DNA of 64,000 nt, taken from positions 620,001 through 684,000 of the forward strand of contig JASPKZ010001600.1 in the NCBI GenBank assembly GCA_030220185.1, given 5' to 3'. Within the stretch, counting starts at the first letter, position 1; every line of letters begins with the position of its first letter. Of this stretch, positions 40,053 through 50,149 are shown in pieces. The position numbers and the translations under genes were made by a program. Origin of the DNA: Diploptera punctata. Taxonomy: Eukaryota > Arthropoda > Insecta > Blattodea > Blaberidae. The notes beneath the pieces are model-generated. The model searched no databases. It was not told the DNA's origin and worked only from the letters and a program-made list of their open reading frames with translations.

Positions 40053-41304
40053 AGTAAAATGCACACAATGTGCAAAATATTGGTGATTAACTATTCTAGT
40101 CCTAATTTTATTATTGACACTTTTCTTCTTTTACAGTGTTGTGCATGGTATCTTTCACAGTATTTATTACACAGTTTGCACACACAATCATCGGTGGAAT
40201 GTCTTGTCTTGGCAGAATTTGTAATGAAAGCCGTGCGTAGCGAATCGTGTTACTATGTGTCAGAGCTCATAGTTTGCCTGCTTCCATTCCTCTGTTGTCA
40301 TGGCATCTGTTAAGTAGAAGTCAGGTCAGATGGCGTTGTTCTTCTCGTTCAATAATTGGAGTGTCTCCTCGTAGGCTTTGGTGTTTGGTAGGAAATACTG
40401 TACTCTGATGTCCGTGATGAAGAAGTTCTCTTTTGACAGTACGTACATTAGTCTCAATGGTGCTGTTTTCCCAATGCCGAGAATCCATTTCAGGTAGCGG
40501 GCCTTGACTTTCTCAATTGTTATCAGGTCGCTAGTTGTGAGTTTGTCCCAGATAATGCTGATCCTGTAGGTTGCAATTGGTGCTATGGCTGTCTTAAATA
40601 GTTTTACTGAGGTTTCCAATGAGATTTTTTGAGGTTGCTGAATGTTATATATGGTTTTTATTGCTGCAGTTGCTCTCTCTGTGACGGGATTTTTGAAGGA
40701 TGAAAGTGTTGTCTGAAGAGTCACTCCCAGATATTTAAACTTAGGGACTACTTCTAAATGTTTGTCATGAAGGGTCATTGTATTTCTTAATGCATGTTTT
40801 CCTCCTTTTCTAAAGGTAATTTGTTTGGTCTTGTTTTGGTTTATTTGTAGGTCATTTTCCTCTGCCCATGAGGCAAGTCTGTTTAAGACCTCCTGGAGCT
40901 CTTCTTTGTCTTCTGAGCCTATAGCCATGTCGTCCGCATATAGTATAAGTGATGCTGAAGTATCTTTGATTATCTTTGTGATGTCTGCTGTCATGATATT
41001 GAACATTATTGGATCTCCTTGTAGGACTCCATTTGTTTGAGTTAGATTCTTGGACATCGTCATACTGTCTGATATTTTGATGTAATTATACCTTAGGATG
41101 TTTGAAAGTATGTGCGTTAATGGGTGGTTGTCGCCTATTAAAAGGCTAAGTTTCCGGATGAGTTTCGTCCTGTTGATGAGGTCGAAGGCTTTGCTGTAGT
41201 CTACGAAGACCACAAAGTACTTTTTTCCAGGATGAGTCCGGAGTTTCAGGGTCCCCTTTCGAGGGTTCATTGATAAATATACCGTCAAACACAAGAAATA
41301 TACA
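40053..41304 (-). pseudogene. Non-LTR retrotransposon RT, 5'-truncated, with target duplication
   Basis: The minus strand encodes FVDYSKAFDLINRTKLIRKL, GVLQGDPIMFN (a short deletion after DPI compared with GDPISPTLFN), YADDMAIGSEDKEELQEVLN, then the thumb (TFRKGGKHALRNTMTL, YLGVTLQTTL) and a C-terminal region frameshifted before its zinc knuckle. Same family as 5661-7836. A 14-bp duplication AAACTCATAATAAT at 40039-40052 and 41305-41318 fixes the borders, so open frame beyond 41304 is flanking DNA. YADD is intact, but the deletion and truncation mean no activity. Confidence 0.93.
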
Positions 41305-41319
41305 AAACTCATAATAATG

Positions 41320-42085
41320 GTATTTGTTTGTTTGGGGAGGGGAGGATGGGGAAGGTTAGCAGTACTTTTTCCAAATATATGTACTATACATTTAAAAAAC
41401 ATAGTTTTTCTTTTATGACATGCAAACTAGTTTTATAGTAAACATGAAAGTTGACACTTTAACACAGGATAGTACACGTCCGCACGAGCTCAGTGACAAG
41501 TGGTAACTGTTTTTTTCTTTAAGAGAGTGGCTTGGATGGCTACAACTTACAACTCTGTACCTGCTGTGTTGCATACTTCAGTTATATTTAACGATTTCTC
41601 TCAAGAAAATACTGTTAAAATGGCAAACCAGTTCCCTATTCCAAACACATAGTAACTTCCTAGGTTGAATCTGAGTGTAGTAATTCTTCCATTCTGGTTT
41701 AGTCTATATAAGTTTGCCAGAATTTAAACTCAGGAAGAAGCGAGATGACTGGTAACATCTTAATTCAAATACAATTTTATTACAAATTCAGTCCAGTGCA
41801 AATTATTCAAATTATCATTTCACCCAGAAAAATGTTTCAATATAAAATAAAAATTATCATAATTTTTTTTAAATCCAAGACACTACTTCAATGATGTCAA
41901 GTAATTTAGGAATAAATGTTCAATTCTAATTACCAAACATTTAAGTGCAAGAAGGTCTCTACCTGCTTGCAGTTTTGTACTACAGAAGATATTCTCTGAT
42001 TTGGACTTTCTTTTGTGATCCTATTGGGATCCCTTCCTTCCACTGAATTAGGCAAAACCAAAAATAATATGACCTATAGTGTTCT
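41320..42085. other. Gene-free AT-rich stretch
   Basis: No frame, element end or structured repeat recognised downstream of the lipase. Confidence 0.45.
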
Positions 42086-42135
42086 GCCCTAGGGAGGTCT
42101 TTCACTGCAATCACAGCACTATCATTAGGGAAAAG
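42086..42135 (-). repeat. SINE S1 tail fragment
   Basis: TTCTGCCCTAGGGAGGTCTT and TCACTGCAATCACAGCA match the S1 3' end on the minus strand. Confidence 0.7.
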
Positions 42136-42497
42136 TTGTATTTCTCTCCCTATGAGAGAAACATTACATAACTATCAAAACAATTAAATATATTAAAAAA
42201 TAATAAATATTGAGTCATGAAGTATCATCTATTATTCCATTCTTTTATTGTGTATATTTAATTCTTGAATTTTGTTGGTTCCTTAATTTATTTCATGAAC
42301 TTAGTCATTTTTGAGTCTAGGAAAATTATCACAACTCAATATTTTTTAGTTTTTAACTTGAGAACCTCATAATGTTATTTCCCATTTATTAATTTATGAA
42401 ATTAAATTTATATTGCATATATTTTATTCTCACTTAGAATTTAAGGAGCAATGTGAAAGTATTAACATTTACCCTGGACAATACTTCAGATTTCTGG

Positions 42498-44610
42498 ATA
42501 ATAATAATAATAATAATGATTTATTTTAGCTGGCAGAGTTAAGGCCATAAGGCCTTCTCTTCCACTCAACCAGCGAATAGTAAAATTATACAAAAATTAC
42601 GTACATATTACAATTTTAAGATATTAAAATACAGACTAAACAAAATACAATGATGATGGATCTAATACTAGCTAATGCTAACAAAAACATAGAATATAAT
42701 AAAATTAAAATGATATAAAATAAAGTAAGTAGCTTCCTACATGATTATTAATAGAATGCTCTATATAGTTGTTATGTAGTTAATGTCTTCATTGTGTCGA
42801 ACTTAAGATATCAGTTAATTTGGATTTAAATAATGATAGCGATTGACAGTCCCTGACATGACTGGGAAGTGAGTTCCATGCTCTAGCCATAGATATTGTG
42901 TAAGATTCAGAGTACAGACAGGTCCTGTGTTGTGGTATCAAAAGTAAAGAAGAGTCTTGTGATCTTGTTCCTAAATTGTGATGAGCCAATAAATGTTGAA
43001 AACGTGTTGTTAAATAAGTTGGTAAATATGTGTGCAGAATTTGGAATAGTAAGGTATGTGAATGTAAAGTTATTCTGTCATTTAGGCGTAGCCATGATAA
43101 GGCCTGAAATGAAGGAGACACGTGGTCATAACGACGGAGATTGAATATAAATCGAATGCACGCATTATGAGCACGCTGTAGTCTGTCAGATAGATCAGTT
43201 GTAAGATTAGTCAGTAATATGTCACAGTAGTCGAAGTGTGGCATTATAAGAGCCTGTACAAGTATTTGTTTTAATTTTGTAGGAAGGAAGTTTTTAAAAC
43301 TATTTAGGGAGTGAAGAATTGAGAACACTTTCTTGCAGGTATTATTCACCTGGATTTTCCAGTCTAGGTGTTGGTCCATATAGATACCCAGATTTTTTAC
43401 TACTGAGCTGTAGGGGATATTTTTGTCATTTAGGAGAACGGTAGGGATATTTTCGTAATTTATAATGCTTTGGATTCGCCGATGTCCTATAATTATGCAC
43501 TGTGTCTTGTCAGTATTTAGATTAAGTCCATGTTTCTTCGACCATTGGGAAATTGAGTCTAGGTCACTATTTAATTTGTCTAGTGTGTCATGTACATCGT
43601 CAGGATGGGAGTGAATGTAAATTTGCAAATTGTCAGCGTATAGGTGATATCGACAATAGGTAAGTCTAGTGGATATATCGCTAACATAGATAGAGAACAG
43701 AAGTGGTCCTAACACTGAACCTTGTTGGACGCCACCCTTCAGTGATAGCCAGGATGAGGAAAGTTCTGCATTGGATACACATTGCTGGCGACCATGAAGA
43801 TAGGATCCAAGCCAGTTAACAGCATTGTCCGAAAGATTCAGAGCGCGTAATTTTGCTATTAATATGTCAGTGTCAACAGTGTCGAAAGCTTTGCTGAAGT
43901 CCAAGAGTGTAAATATTGTCATGTGGCCACTGTCCATTGCTTCACGCGCATCTTCGGTAACTTTAAGAAGTGCGGTTGCCGTACTATGGCATGTCCTAAA
44001 ACCTGATTGGTATGGGTCGAGTATGTTATGAGTGTTAAGGTAATCAGTTAATTGTCCATGAACAACGCGCTCCAAGGCCTTAGATAGGACTGGGAGGATG
44101 CTGATTGGTCTAAAGTCGTTTGGTGTTACAGGTAATTTAATTTTAGGGATTGGTCTGACTATAGCTTTTTTCCAGAGTTCGGGGTAAGTTGAGGTCATAA
44201 TTGAGGCATTAAATATATGGGTTACAGTTGGCAGTATGACATGGAGTATTTTCTTTAAAAAGTCGATACTTATATTGTCTATACCTTGTGTTTTAGTTCT
44301 AATGCGGTCCAGGGATAGTTTAACGTCGATTGGCATTATATAGGAAAAGAAGAATTTTTCTCGGGAAGGAGTAGGTGTGGATAGGAGCTCATCTATAGTT
44401 TGTTGTTTGGTCGTAGTGTTTATGTTAAGTGTGGCATATGATTGAAATGTTGGTTTAGATTGTCCAGTGATATGTTAATGCTCTCTCCTTTGGTTGTCGG
44501 CTGCCATAGACCCATTGATCTAATATGTTTCCACATATCACTTGCATTTGTGTTTGGATCAATGAGACTATGAGCATACCGCAACTTAGCGTTCCTAATG
44601 TTTGGTATTC
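42498..44610 (-). mobile_element. CR1/jockey-type LINE family L-C, 5'-truncated
   Basis: A 2.1-kb copy reading leftward. The 3' end is CTGGCAGAGTTAAGGCC-type sequence followed by (ATT)6 on its own strand. Coding extends beyond the main frame to about 44610 (RNAKLRYAHSLIDPNT, WKHIRSMGLWQPTTKGES). A second 3' end of this family lies at 11550-11818. Confidence 0.9.
42789..44336 (-). CDS. LINE L-C reverse transcriptase with YADN active site
   Basis: A 515-codon open frame covering the RT and C-terminal region of a CR1/L2/jockey-type element. Ordered blocks: GIDNISIDFLKK, DFRPISILPVLSKALERVVH, SGFRTCHSTATALLK, FTLLDFSKAFDTVDTDILIA, GGVQQGSVLGPLLFSIYVSD, HLYADNLQIYIHS, GLNLNTDKTQCIIIG, NLGIYMDQHLDWKIQ, then the C-terminal RARAWNSLP-type end. 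The catalytic YADD box is YADN here (Asn codon 43629-43631, a one-base change), which should abolish polymerisation although the frame is intact. The main frame is broken upstream of 44336 by a stop, and no endonuclease domain is present. Not a host gene. Confidence 0.93.
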   Translation of the reverse strand: MPIDVKLSLDRIRTKTQGIDNISIDFLKKILHVILPTVTHIFNASIMTSTYPELWKKAIVRPIPKIKLPVTPNDFRPISILPVLSKALERVVHGQLTDYLNTHNILDPYQSGFRTCHSTATALLKVTEDAREAMDSGHMTIFTLLDFSKAFDTVDTDILIAKLRALNLSDNAVNWLGSYLHGRQQCVSNAELSSSWLSLKGGVQQGSVLGPLLFSIYVSDISTRLTYCRYHLYADNLQIYIHSHPDDVHDTLDKLNSDLDSISQWSKKHGLNLNTDKTQCIIIGHRRIQSIINYENIPTVLLNDKNIPYSSVVKNLGIYMDQHLDWKIQVNNTCKKVFSILHSLNSFKNFLPTKLKQILVQALIMPHFDYCDILLTNLTTDLSDRLQRAHNACIRFIFNLRRYDHVSPSFQALSWLRLNDRITLHSHTLLFQILHTYLPTYLTTRFQHLLAHHNLGTRSQDSSLLLIPQHRTCLYSESYTISMARAWNSLPSHVRDCQSLSLFKSKLTDILSSTQ

Positions 44611-44778
44611 ATGGATGGTATTCAAAAAAATATAATGTTTTCATATTTACAAATATGCAAACTATGTTACCATATATCAAACCAATATTGAGAAGCTAAA
44701 ACTATTACTATGATAGAAACAAGTAAATCAATGAACACAATCAAATTATTGTAACCAATGGTAAAGAGAAAAATTTTT

Positions 44779-44851
44779 GCCTGAACTGGGAATCGAACCC
44801 CGAAACATTAGCTTTCCGTGCTAACGCTCCATCCACTGAACCAATTCAGGC
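44779..44851 (-). tRNA. tRNA-like block, left arm of palindrome
   Basis: Antisense copy of the T1 tRNA-like sequence (GCCTGAATTGGTTCAGTGGA on the minus strand). D-arm pairing is weakened (GTTC/GAGC). Pseudo-tRNA. Confidence 0.5.
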
Positions 44852-45053
44852 CTCATTCCCATCCAAGCATAAATCTTTCCTTCACCCCACTCTACCGGTC
44901 CCACATTCAAACGGTGCTGTGGCTGTGTAGAGTCCCTTCATGTCTTAATGTGGAGGCCGTTCATTGTGTGTTTGTGAATGATGATTCATTGCATTTGAAT
45001 GTGGGACCAGTAGAGTGGGGTGAAAGAAAGATTTATGCTTGGATGGGAATGAG

Positions 45054-45126
45054 GCCTGAATTGGCTCAGTGGACGGAGCATTAGCACGGAAAGCTAAACG
45101 TTCAGGGTTCGATTCCCAGTTCAGGC
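45054..45126 (+). tRNA. tRNA-like block, right arm of palindrome
   Basis: The best T1 copy: acceptor GCCTGAA/TTCAGGC (7 bp), D arm GCTC/GAGC, anticodon stem TTAGC/GCTAA, loop ACGGAAA, box B GGGTTCGATTCCC. C33 and its place in a repeat argue against a working tRNA gene. Confidence 0.5.
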
Positions 45127-45559
45127 AAAAATTGTTCTCTTTACCATTGGTTATGTTACCATATATGTGGCCAATTAATTAAAGCTGCTTGAATAATATT
45201 TAACCAGTAATCATAAGTTTCAATTTAATCACCTCATTTCACTTCTTTATTTAATCGACAAAATTAAAAATGCAACAGTTATACTAAAATCATTGGACAT
45301 CAGGATTAACTGGCATCTTAATGACAGTTTTTTTAACACAATGAAATCTATTATTACTATTAGTACAAATATGCTTTTTTGAAAGGAAGTATTGTATTAT
45401 ATTGTAAGCCCATGTTTTCCCTTTACAGAGATTTAGGCGCTCTCTCCCTACAGGGAAGAATTTAAACCATACTAATTTAGTTACACTTGTTTTCGTATAG
45501 ATGTCATTTTGAGTGGCCTGTGGTCAGCGTTCCGCCTCATACTGACATCTAGGAAACCA

Positions 45560-45795
45560 AGGTAGTACTAGGACGGGAAAATTCGGTAAATTTTGCTTAA
45601 AGGCCTTTTCATTCAGGCTTAAGGACTTTTTACAAGCCTGAAAATGTTCAGACTCGGGACCCATGGCTTAAAGTCCCTCCCGGAGGACTTGCTCCTTGGA
45701 TTTTTCCGTCCTAAAAAATCCATCGACCCCGGCCGGGTTTGAATCTGCAAACCTCAGGACCAGAGGCAAGGAACATAACCACTAGTCCACCATGG
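45560..45795 (-). repeat. SINE S3, most complete copy
   Basis: Minus strand: CATGGTGGACTAGTGGTTAT, TTCAAACCCGGCCGGGG-like box B, TTTTTTAGGACGGAAAAATC, GGGACTTTAAGCCATGGG. tRNA-derived head with a distinct body. Confidence 0.75.
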
Positions 45796-46107
45796 AATTC
45801 CACTTACAATTGTGAAAGTATACAGAATACCCAGATTATACAAGATGGATACTTACATGGTCACCAGGTAGAAGACAAATGGTCACAAGGTAGTTGGAAA
45901 TAAAACAGACAGGGAAACTGGATAGAGACAAATGGAAGCTCTTCAGTCTGATGAATGCACCCTGTAATGAAAAATAAACTAAAAACTTTGAAAAAAAAGT
46001 GGTTACCGGTACCATTCTTTATAAAATTCTATTTCAAGAGGACTACACAAGATTTCAAGAAATGTGTAAATTTTTGAAATACTACAGCTCAGAAAAATGA
46101 AATTATA

Positions 46108-46680
46108 ACCATCATCAGCATCAAGGATTAGAGCTGCTGGTTTGTTCCGATCTCATGTTAGAATTGGTCTATCCATCTTTTACGGGGTCTTCCAACATTT
46201 CTTCATCCTATTGGTTTGTAATGAAGAATCTGTTTCGGAATTCTATTGTTATCCATTCTATTGATGTGGACCATCCATTCATCTCTGTATTGTGTAATTC
46301 TATCTAACAGTTTGAATATATTCAGTTCTCTTTGTATATCCTCACTTTGCCTTTGATCTATTATTGTACAGCCAGCTACACTCCTCAGAAACCTCATTTC
46401 TATTCTTCGTTCCTGGTTTTTGGTTAAGATCCATTGTTCTGATCCATATAGTAATGTTGGAACCGCCATTGTTTTATAAAATTTTAAAAGCGTCTCCTTT
46501 CTAGTTCCTTTGAGACTTCGTTTTATGGTGCCACACATATAATTAAATTTATTTATTTTGTTTTCAATGTCTTCACTTTTTCTATATGATACATTGTATC
46601 CCAGGTAATTAAAATTGCTCACATGTTCCATTATTTTATTCTCTAATTGAAATTATAATTATCATGTAATTTATAGACTT
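46108..46680 (-). mobile_element. LINE L-B 3' fragment, longer copy
   Basis: The minus strand encodes NFNYLGYNVSYRKSEDIENK, GTIKRSLKGTRKETLLKFYK, AVPTLLYGSEQWILTKNQER and EMRFLRSVAGCTIIDQRQSE. It gives the fullest view of L-B C-terminal text here. Confidence 0.9.
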
Positions 46681-46739
46681 ATAATGGAACATTTTCTCAT
46701 TTTATGATAAATTTAGAATTTCTTGCAGTCTTTCGAGTA

Positions 46740-47015
46740 TTTAAAGTTTTCCCCATTAAGGGATAGAATGAAAAGTGATGAGATAAGGATGCAGTGGAAT
46801 AGTAGGGAAATGGTTGAACATATACAAAATTATCAGATTAAATGGTTCCAACACGTCTAGAGAATGTCAAATTCCCGTTTACCAAAGATGATTTACCACC
46901 TCAACCCTAAAGGCAAAAGAGACCTCGGAAGACCCTTCAACCGATGGAAAGATCAGTTTTTGTAGTCGCAGAACGGGCATCATCACCCAATACTGCATTC
47001 GGAAGAAGAAGAATT
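46740..47015 (+). mobile_element. LINE L-B 3' fragment, opposite strand
   Basis: Worn L-B text (RDLGRPFNRWKDQF) and GAACGGGCATCATCACCCAA, then GGAAGAAGAAGAA. It lies head-to-head with 46108-46680. Confidence 0.7.
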
Positions 47016-47351
47016 TTATAATTATTTTAAGCTGAATTGTTTCTTTAAACAGCTCTTCAAAATATTATGTACTGTTCTACATGATTTGGAAAAGTTGCTA
47101 AATTTGTGGAAAATAAAAATCCACATGAACACAGAAACAAAATTACTATGAGTTAGATTTTTTGTGACTCACTTCATATTTGTAGTTTTATTGTAATTAT
47201 ATTCCTTCAAATATTAAATATAAACAGAAGTTGAGATAAAAAACATAAAAATGCAATTACCTAGTAAAAAACTGCTAATGATGATGTGATCCTTTCAGTA
47301 AAACATTCAAATAACTTTCATGAAAAAACTCTGAAATAATAATAATAAAAA

Positions 47352-47393
47352 AACTCACTGGCATTATTGAACCCGCAGGTTCATGTTGTACTT
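47352..47393 (-). mobile_element. Ultra-short L-A LINE insertion (42 bp)
   Basis: ACTCACTGGCATTATTGAAC and CCGCAGGTTCATG are the L-A 3' end. Flanking ATAATAAAAA at 47342-47351 and 47394-47403 is a 10-bp target duplication, though low in complexity. Confidence 0.75.
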
Positions 47394-47399
47394 ATAATA

Positions 47400-48115
47400 A
47401 AAATCTGATCTGTTGTATACAATATATGTAATTGATTTCATAATACATTCAAGGGTATTAAAATTTCAAAATCTCCGTGCAGGTTTTAAGGTTAGCAGGC
47501 TAACAAAAATATTAATTACAACAATAAAATATTTCCAATTAACAAAATTAACTTTTAAACACAATTTAGTCTTTATAGGAACTGAAATAAAAATTACATT
47601 TGTTAAAATTTCCTGTCAAACTCAAATTTTGAGCACTAACAACAAATCACCCTTCAACATTTTTTATTCCTTGTAGTATAATTTTGTTGACTTCTCGGGC
47701 AGTAACTTTTGTTCACTTTCTCTTGCCAATTCACAAATTTCATCTGGAACAATCACACATTCTTCCATTGAGGATGTATTATTGAATAAAAAAACTCCCT
47801 AGATACCAACAAAGTTATTTGTTGGATATAAAAAAGCAATGATCAAATAATTTGTTTATGTGCATTTCATGTTTTAATAACCTTTTTTTCCCCTTTTCAT
47901 TATAAAGTAATAAGACAAAATTATGTATACACCATAGGTATTATTAGGTATTAAACCCATGTGACTAATAAAGCCTTAGGCCAAAGGCCCTCAGCCTGGT
48001 AACCTGTCACCCTCAGGACATGATAACCATAATAAAACTCTGAGTACATAATAACTGTGGGTCGAGACATTCCCATCTTTTACTTCTTGAAATTTCATTA
48101 AAATAATTGGACAAT
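47400..48115. other. Gene-free AT-rich stretch
   Basis: An 87-codon frame at 47413-47676 has no recognised motif. Nothing else seen. Confidence 0.4.
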
Positions 48116-48119
48116 ATAA

Positions 48120-48245
48120 TTATAAATTCTGAAGTAATTAATCTAAATGAATATTGAAAGGGGGGCATGGAAACTCGTGAGCAAAACAGAGCGAAAGCAC
48201 CCAGTAGATAGGCTAAGAATGAGGTGACAGAATAATTATATTAAA
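48120..48245 (+). mobile_element. Worn LINE L-A fragment
   Basis: GGGGGCATGGAAACTCGTGA and GATAGGCTAAGAATGAGGTG correspond to the L-A AWKLV...RLRMRW stretch with several changes. Confidence 0.55.
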
Positions 48246-48275
48246 TTAATGTTGGGAAGTAAACATTATGAGATA

Positions 48276-48550
48276 TATTATATTTGAAGAGAAAAATTTT
48301 CGCCTAGACCGAGACTCGAACCCGGGACCTTTGGCTTGCCGGGCCAAATGCTCTACCAACTGAGCTACCGAGGCGAGTTGTGATCTAGACGCAAATTTTT
48401 CTCTTATATACGTTGTAATTCCCTCTCACCAAATGTTTTTGAAACCATTGTTTCTATCTTTGCAAATGGCGGCTTCTTAGTTAAGAAGACATTTATTGGG
48501 AATTTAACATTACTTTATGAAAATTTTTCTCTTCAAATATAATTTATCTT
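48276..48550. repeat. tRNA-like hairpin repeat, family T2
   Basis: ATATTTGAAGAGAAAAATTTT at 48278 pairs with AAAATTTTTCTCTTCAAATA ending near 48544. An inner partner GCAAATTTTTCTCTTATA lies at 48382. The tRNA-like block 48302-48374 sits just inside the left arm. Confidence 0.75.
48302..48374 (-). tRNA. tRNA-like block, family T2
   Basis: Minus strand: acceptor GCCTCGG/TCTAGGC (one mismatch), D arm GCTC/GAGC with AGTTGGTA, anticodon stem TTGGC/GCCAA with loop CCGGCAA (formal anticodon GGC, Ala; C33), T arm CCGGGTTCGAGTCTCGG. It folds well but has C33 and repeat flanks, so likely a pseudo-tRNA. tRNA-Ala is the formal alternative. Confidence 0.55.
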
Positions 48551-48605
48551 TCATTGAGAAATGTTAAATTAATAATAAAAACATCATTATGAGATATAAT
48601 CATTA

Positions 48606-48711
48606 AAATTCATCGGAGAACATTTTGTTTAAACAACTCACCTCATAGGATTCATGCTTCCATGATATCGCGATTTCAAACACAGTCATGTTCATCTTCA
48701 GCCATAACTCC
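48606..48711. repeat. Partial third copy of palindrome core
   Basis: Matches 48856-48961 (GAGAACATTTTGTTTAAACA, TTTCAAACACAGTCATGTTC) in direct order. Confidence 0.85.
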
Positions 48712-48726
48712 AAGTCGGAATTACTT

Positions 48727-49138
48727 CCCTTAAATCATGGTTAATATTATTCTCTCACATTATATTTATTTATTTATTATCCATCACAGCATCATACATA
48801 CTTTTGAACTTGTCTAAATTATAATCTATACATAAATAATAATATTATTCTCTCATTTAAATTCATTGGAGAACATTTTGTTTAAACAACTCACCTCATA
48901 GGATTCATGGTTCCATGATATCGCGATTTCAAACACAGTCATGTTCATCTTCAGCCGTAACTCCTATGAGGTGAGTTGTTTAAACAAAATGTTCTCCAAT
49001 GAATCTTAATGAGAGAATAATATTATTATTTATGTATAGATTATAATTTAGACAAGTCCAAAAGCATGTATGATGCTGTGATGGATAATAAATAAATAAA
49101 TATTAAGTGAGAGAACAATATTAACCATGATTTAAGGG
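48727..49138. repeat. Large palindrome, 177-bp arms
   Basis: Arms 48727-48903 and 48962-49138 are about 95% identical as reverse complements, around a 58-bp loop. The outer ends are LINE L-A sequence (CCCTTAAATCATGGTTAATA) on both sides. The loop carries a hammerhead-like core on the minus strand. Confidence 0.95.
48913..48955 (-). other. Hammerhead-like core in palindrome loop
   Basis: Minus strand: CTGAAGA, then a 5-bp stem GAACA/TGTTT (one G-T), then GAAA and TCGCGA. The same block recurs at 48660-48702. Stem I is not clear. Confidence 0.4.
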
Positions 49139-49246
49139 AACTAATTTATACAGGGGATGATTGGAAAAAATTAATTCAGGTAGGGATGAATGGAGAATTT
49201 ACATTCACACAGTCATGAACTTACAGGTTCGATAGTGCCAGTGAGT
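49108..49246 (+). mobile_element. LINE L-A 3' end
   Basis: Plus strand: GGATGATTGGAAAAAATTAA, then GAACTTACAGGTTCGATAGT and GCCAGTGAGTTAG. It overlaps the right arm of the palindrome, so the inverted duplication took in LINE sequence. Confidence 0.85.
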
Positions 49247-49710
49247 TAGAAGTGATTAATCCCGTAGCTGTTAGGAATGGTAAATCTAATAAAGGTTTCT
49301 GCACAATACATCCTCTCTTTTATAGGAAATCAACAGTTTCATTTCCAAATAAGCCACAACATGCTAGAAGCCTCCCTTTATATAACAAGGCATGTTGTGC
49401 TATGTTTCTATTTTATCTCTTTGGTATTGGTTTAAATGGTCTGTCCATTCTATTCTACATTAGCTGATTGCCTGGAGTAGTGTGAGTTTTTATTTATCCC
49501 AATTTCCTTGCTACAAATCAGATTATTTTACCAAAAAACTATGGATTTGACAGCTGGGAATTTTATTTTTCACCCATTTCACTCCCCATATACAGATGGA
49601 GCTTAACTTGGTCTTAACCCTTAACCGGAGTTGTGCGTTTTATATGCCATTAGTGGAGTTGTGGGGTCGAAAAAGATACCAACAGAAAATGTGATAGTAT
49701 GTGCAGTTAT

Positions 49711-49922
49711 CTTCTTCTTCTTCCTTCCAAGTATTAGGCCAAGGCCTGTTACGATCCTATAGAAAATTTTCTCTCCAGCGTTTCATAGAACGGCCCAGTG
49801 ATCTTCGTCCTCTTGGTATATAATTATAAACAGCTTTGGGGATCCGATTTGAACTCATTCTTTCTAGATGGCGTTTCCAATTTAGTTGGTACTGTTTAAT
49901 ATATTCCAAAATTGGCATAGTC
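49711..49922 (-). mobile_element. LINE L-B 3' fragment nested in piggyBac
   Basis: CTTCTTCTTC tail on plus, then decayed L-B text. Target duplication TGTGCAGTTAT at 49700-49710 and 49923-49933. Confidence 0.9.
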
Positions 49923-50149
49923 TGTGCAGTTATATTTGTATTAGTAAAAATAGAATTATAAAATAGTTTGTTTATTTAACTAACTGATTGTGAAATAATA
50001 TGGATTATTTGGGGGAGGGAAATTCACTAAATTACAGGATATAGCACAAGTGTAGTGAAAAATAGAACAATAATTACCACGAACATCTATACAATGAATT
50101 TCTCAGATTTTGTGTTCACACACATTTCTTCACTAAAATTTCAAAATAT

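Larger units (their letters stand above)
44751..45153. repeat. Palindrome bearing two tRNA-like blocks, family T1
   Basis: Arms about 160 bp (44751-44911 and 44994-45153) around an 82-bp centre. Each arm runs AATGGTAAAGAGAA, tRNA-like block, TCCCATCCAAGCATAAATC, CACCCCACTCTAC, CCCACATTCAAA (or its complement). Confidence 0.92.

Noticed and set aside
41305..41402. N-terminal extension of the RT frame at 40326-41402
   Set aside because: The target duplication ends the LINE at 41304; the rest is flanking DNA read by chance.
42789..44336. Host protein-coding gene (515 codons)
   Set aside because: Ordered RT motifs and an (ATT)n 3' tail show a LINE.
48302..48374. Genuine tRNA-Ala gene
   Set aside because: It folds well but has C33, an acceptor mismatch and sits inside an inverted repeat; kept only as tRNA-like.
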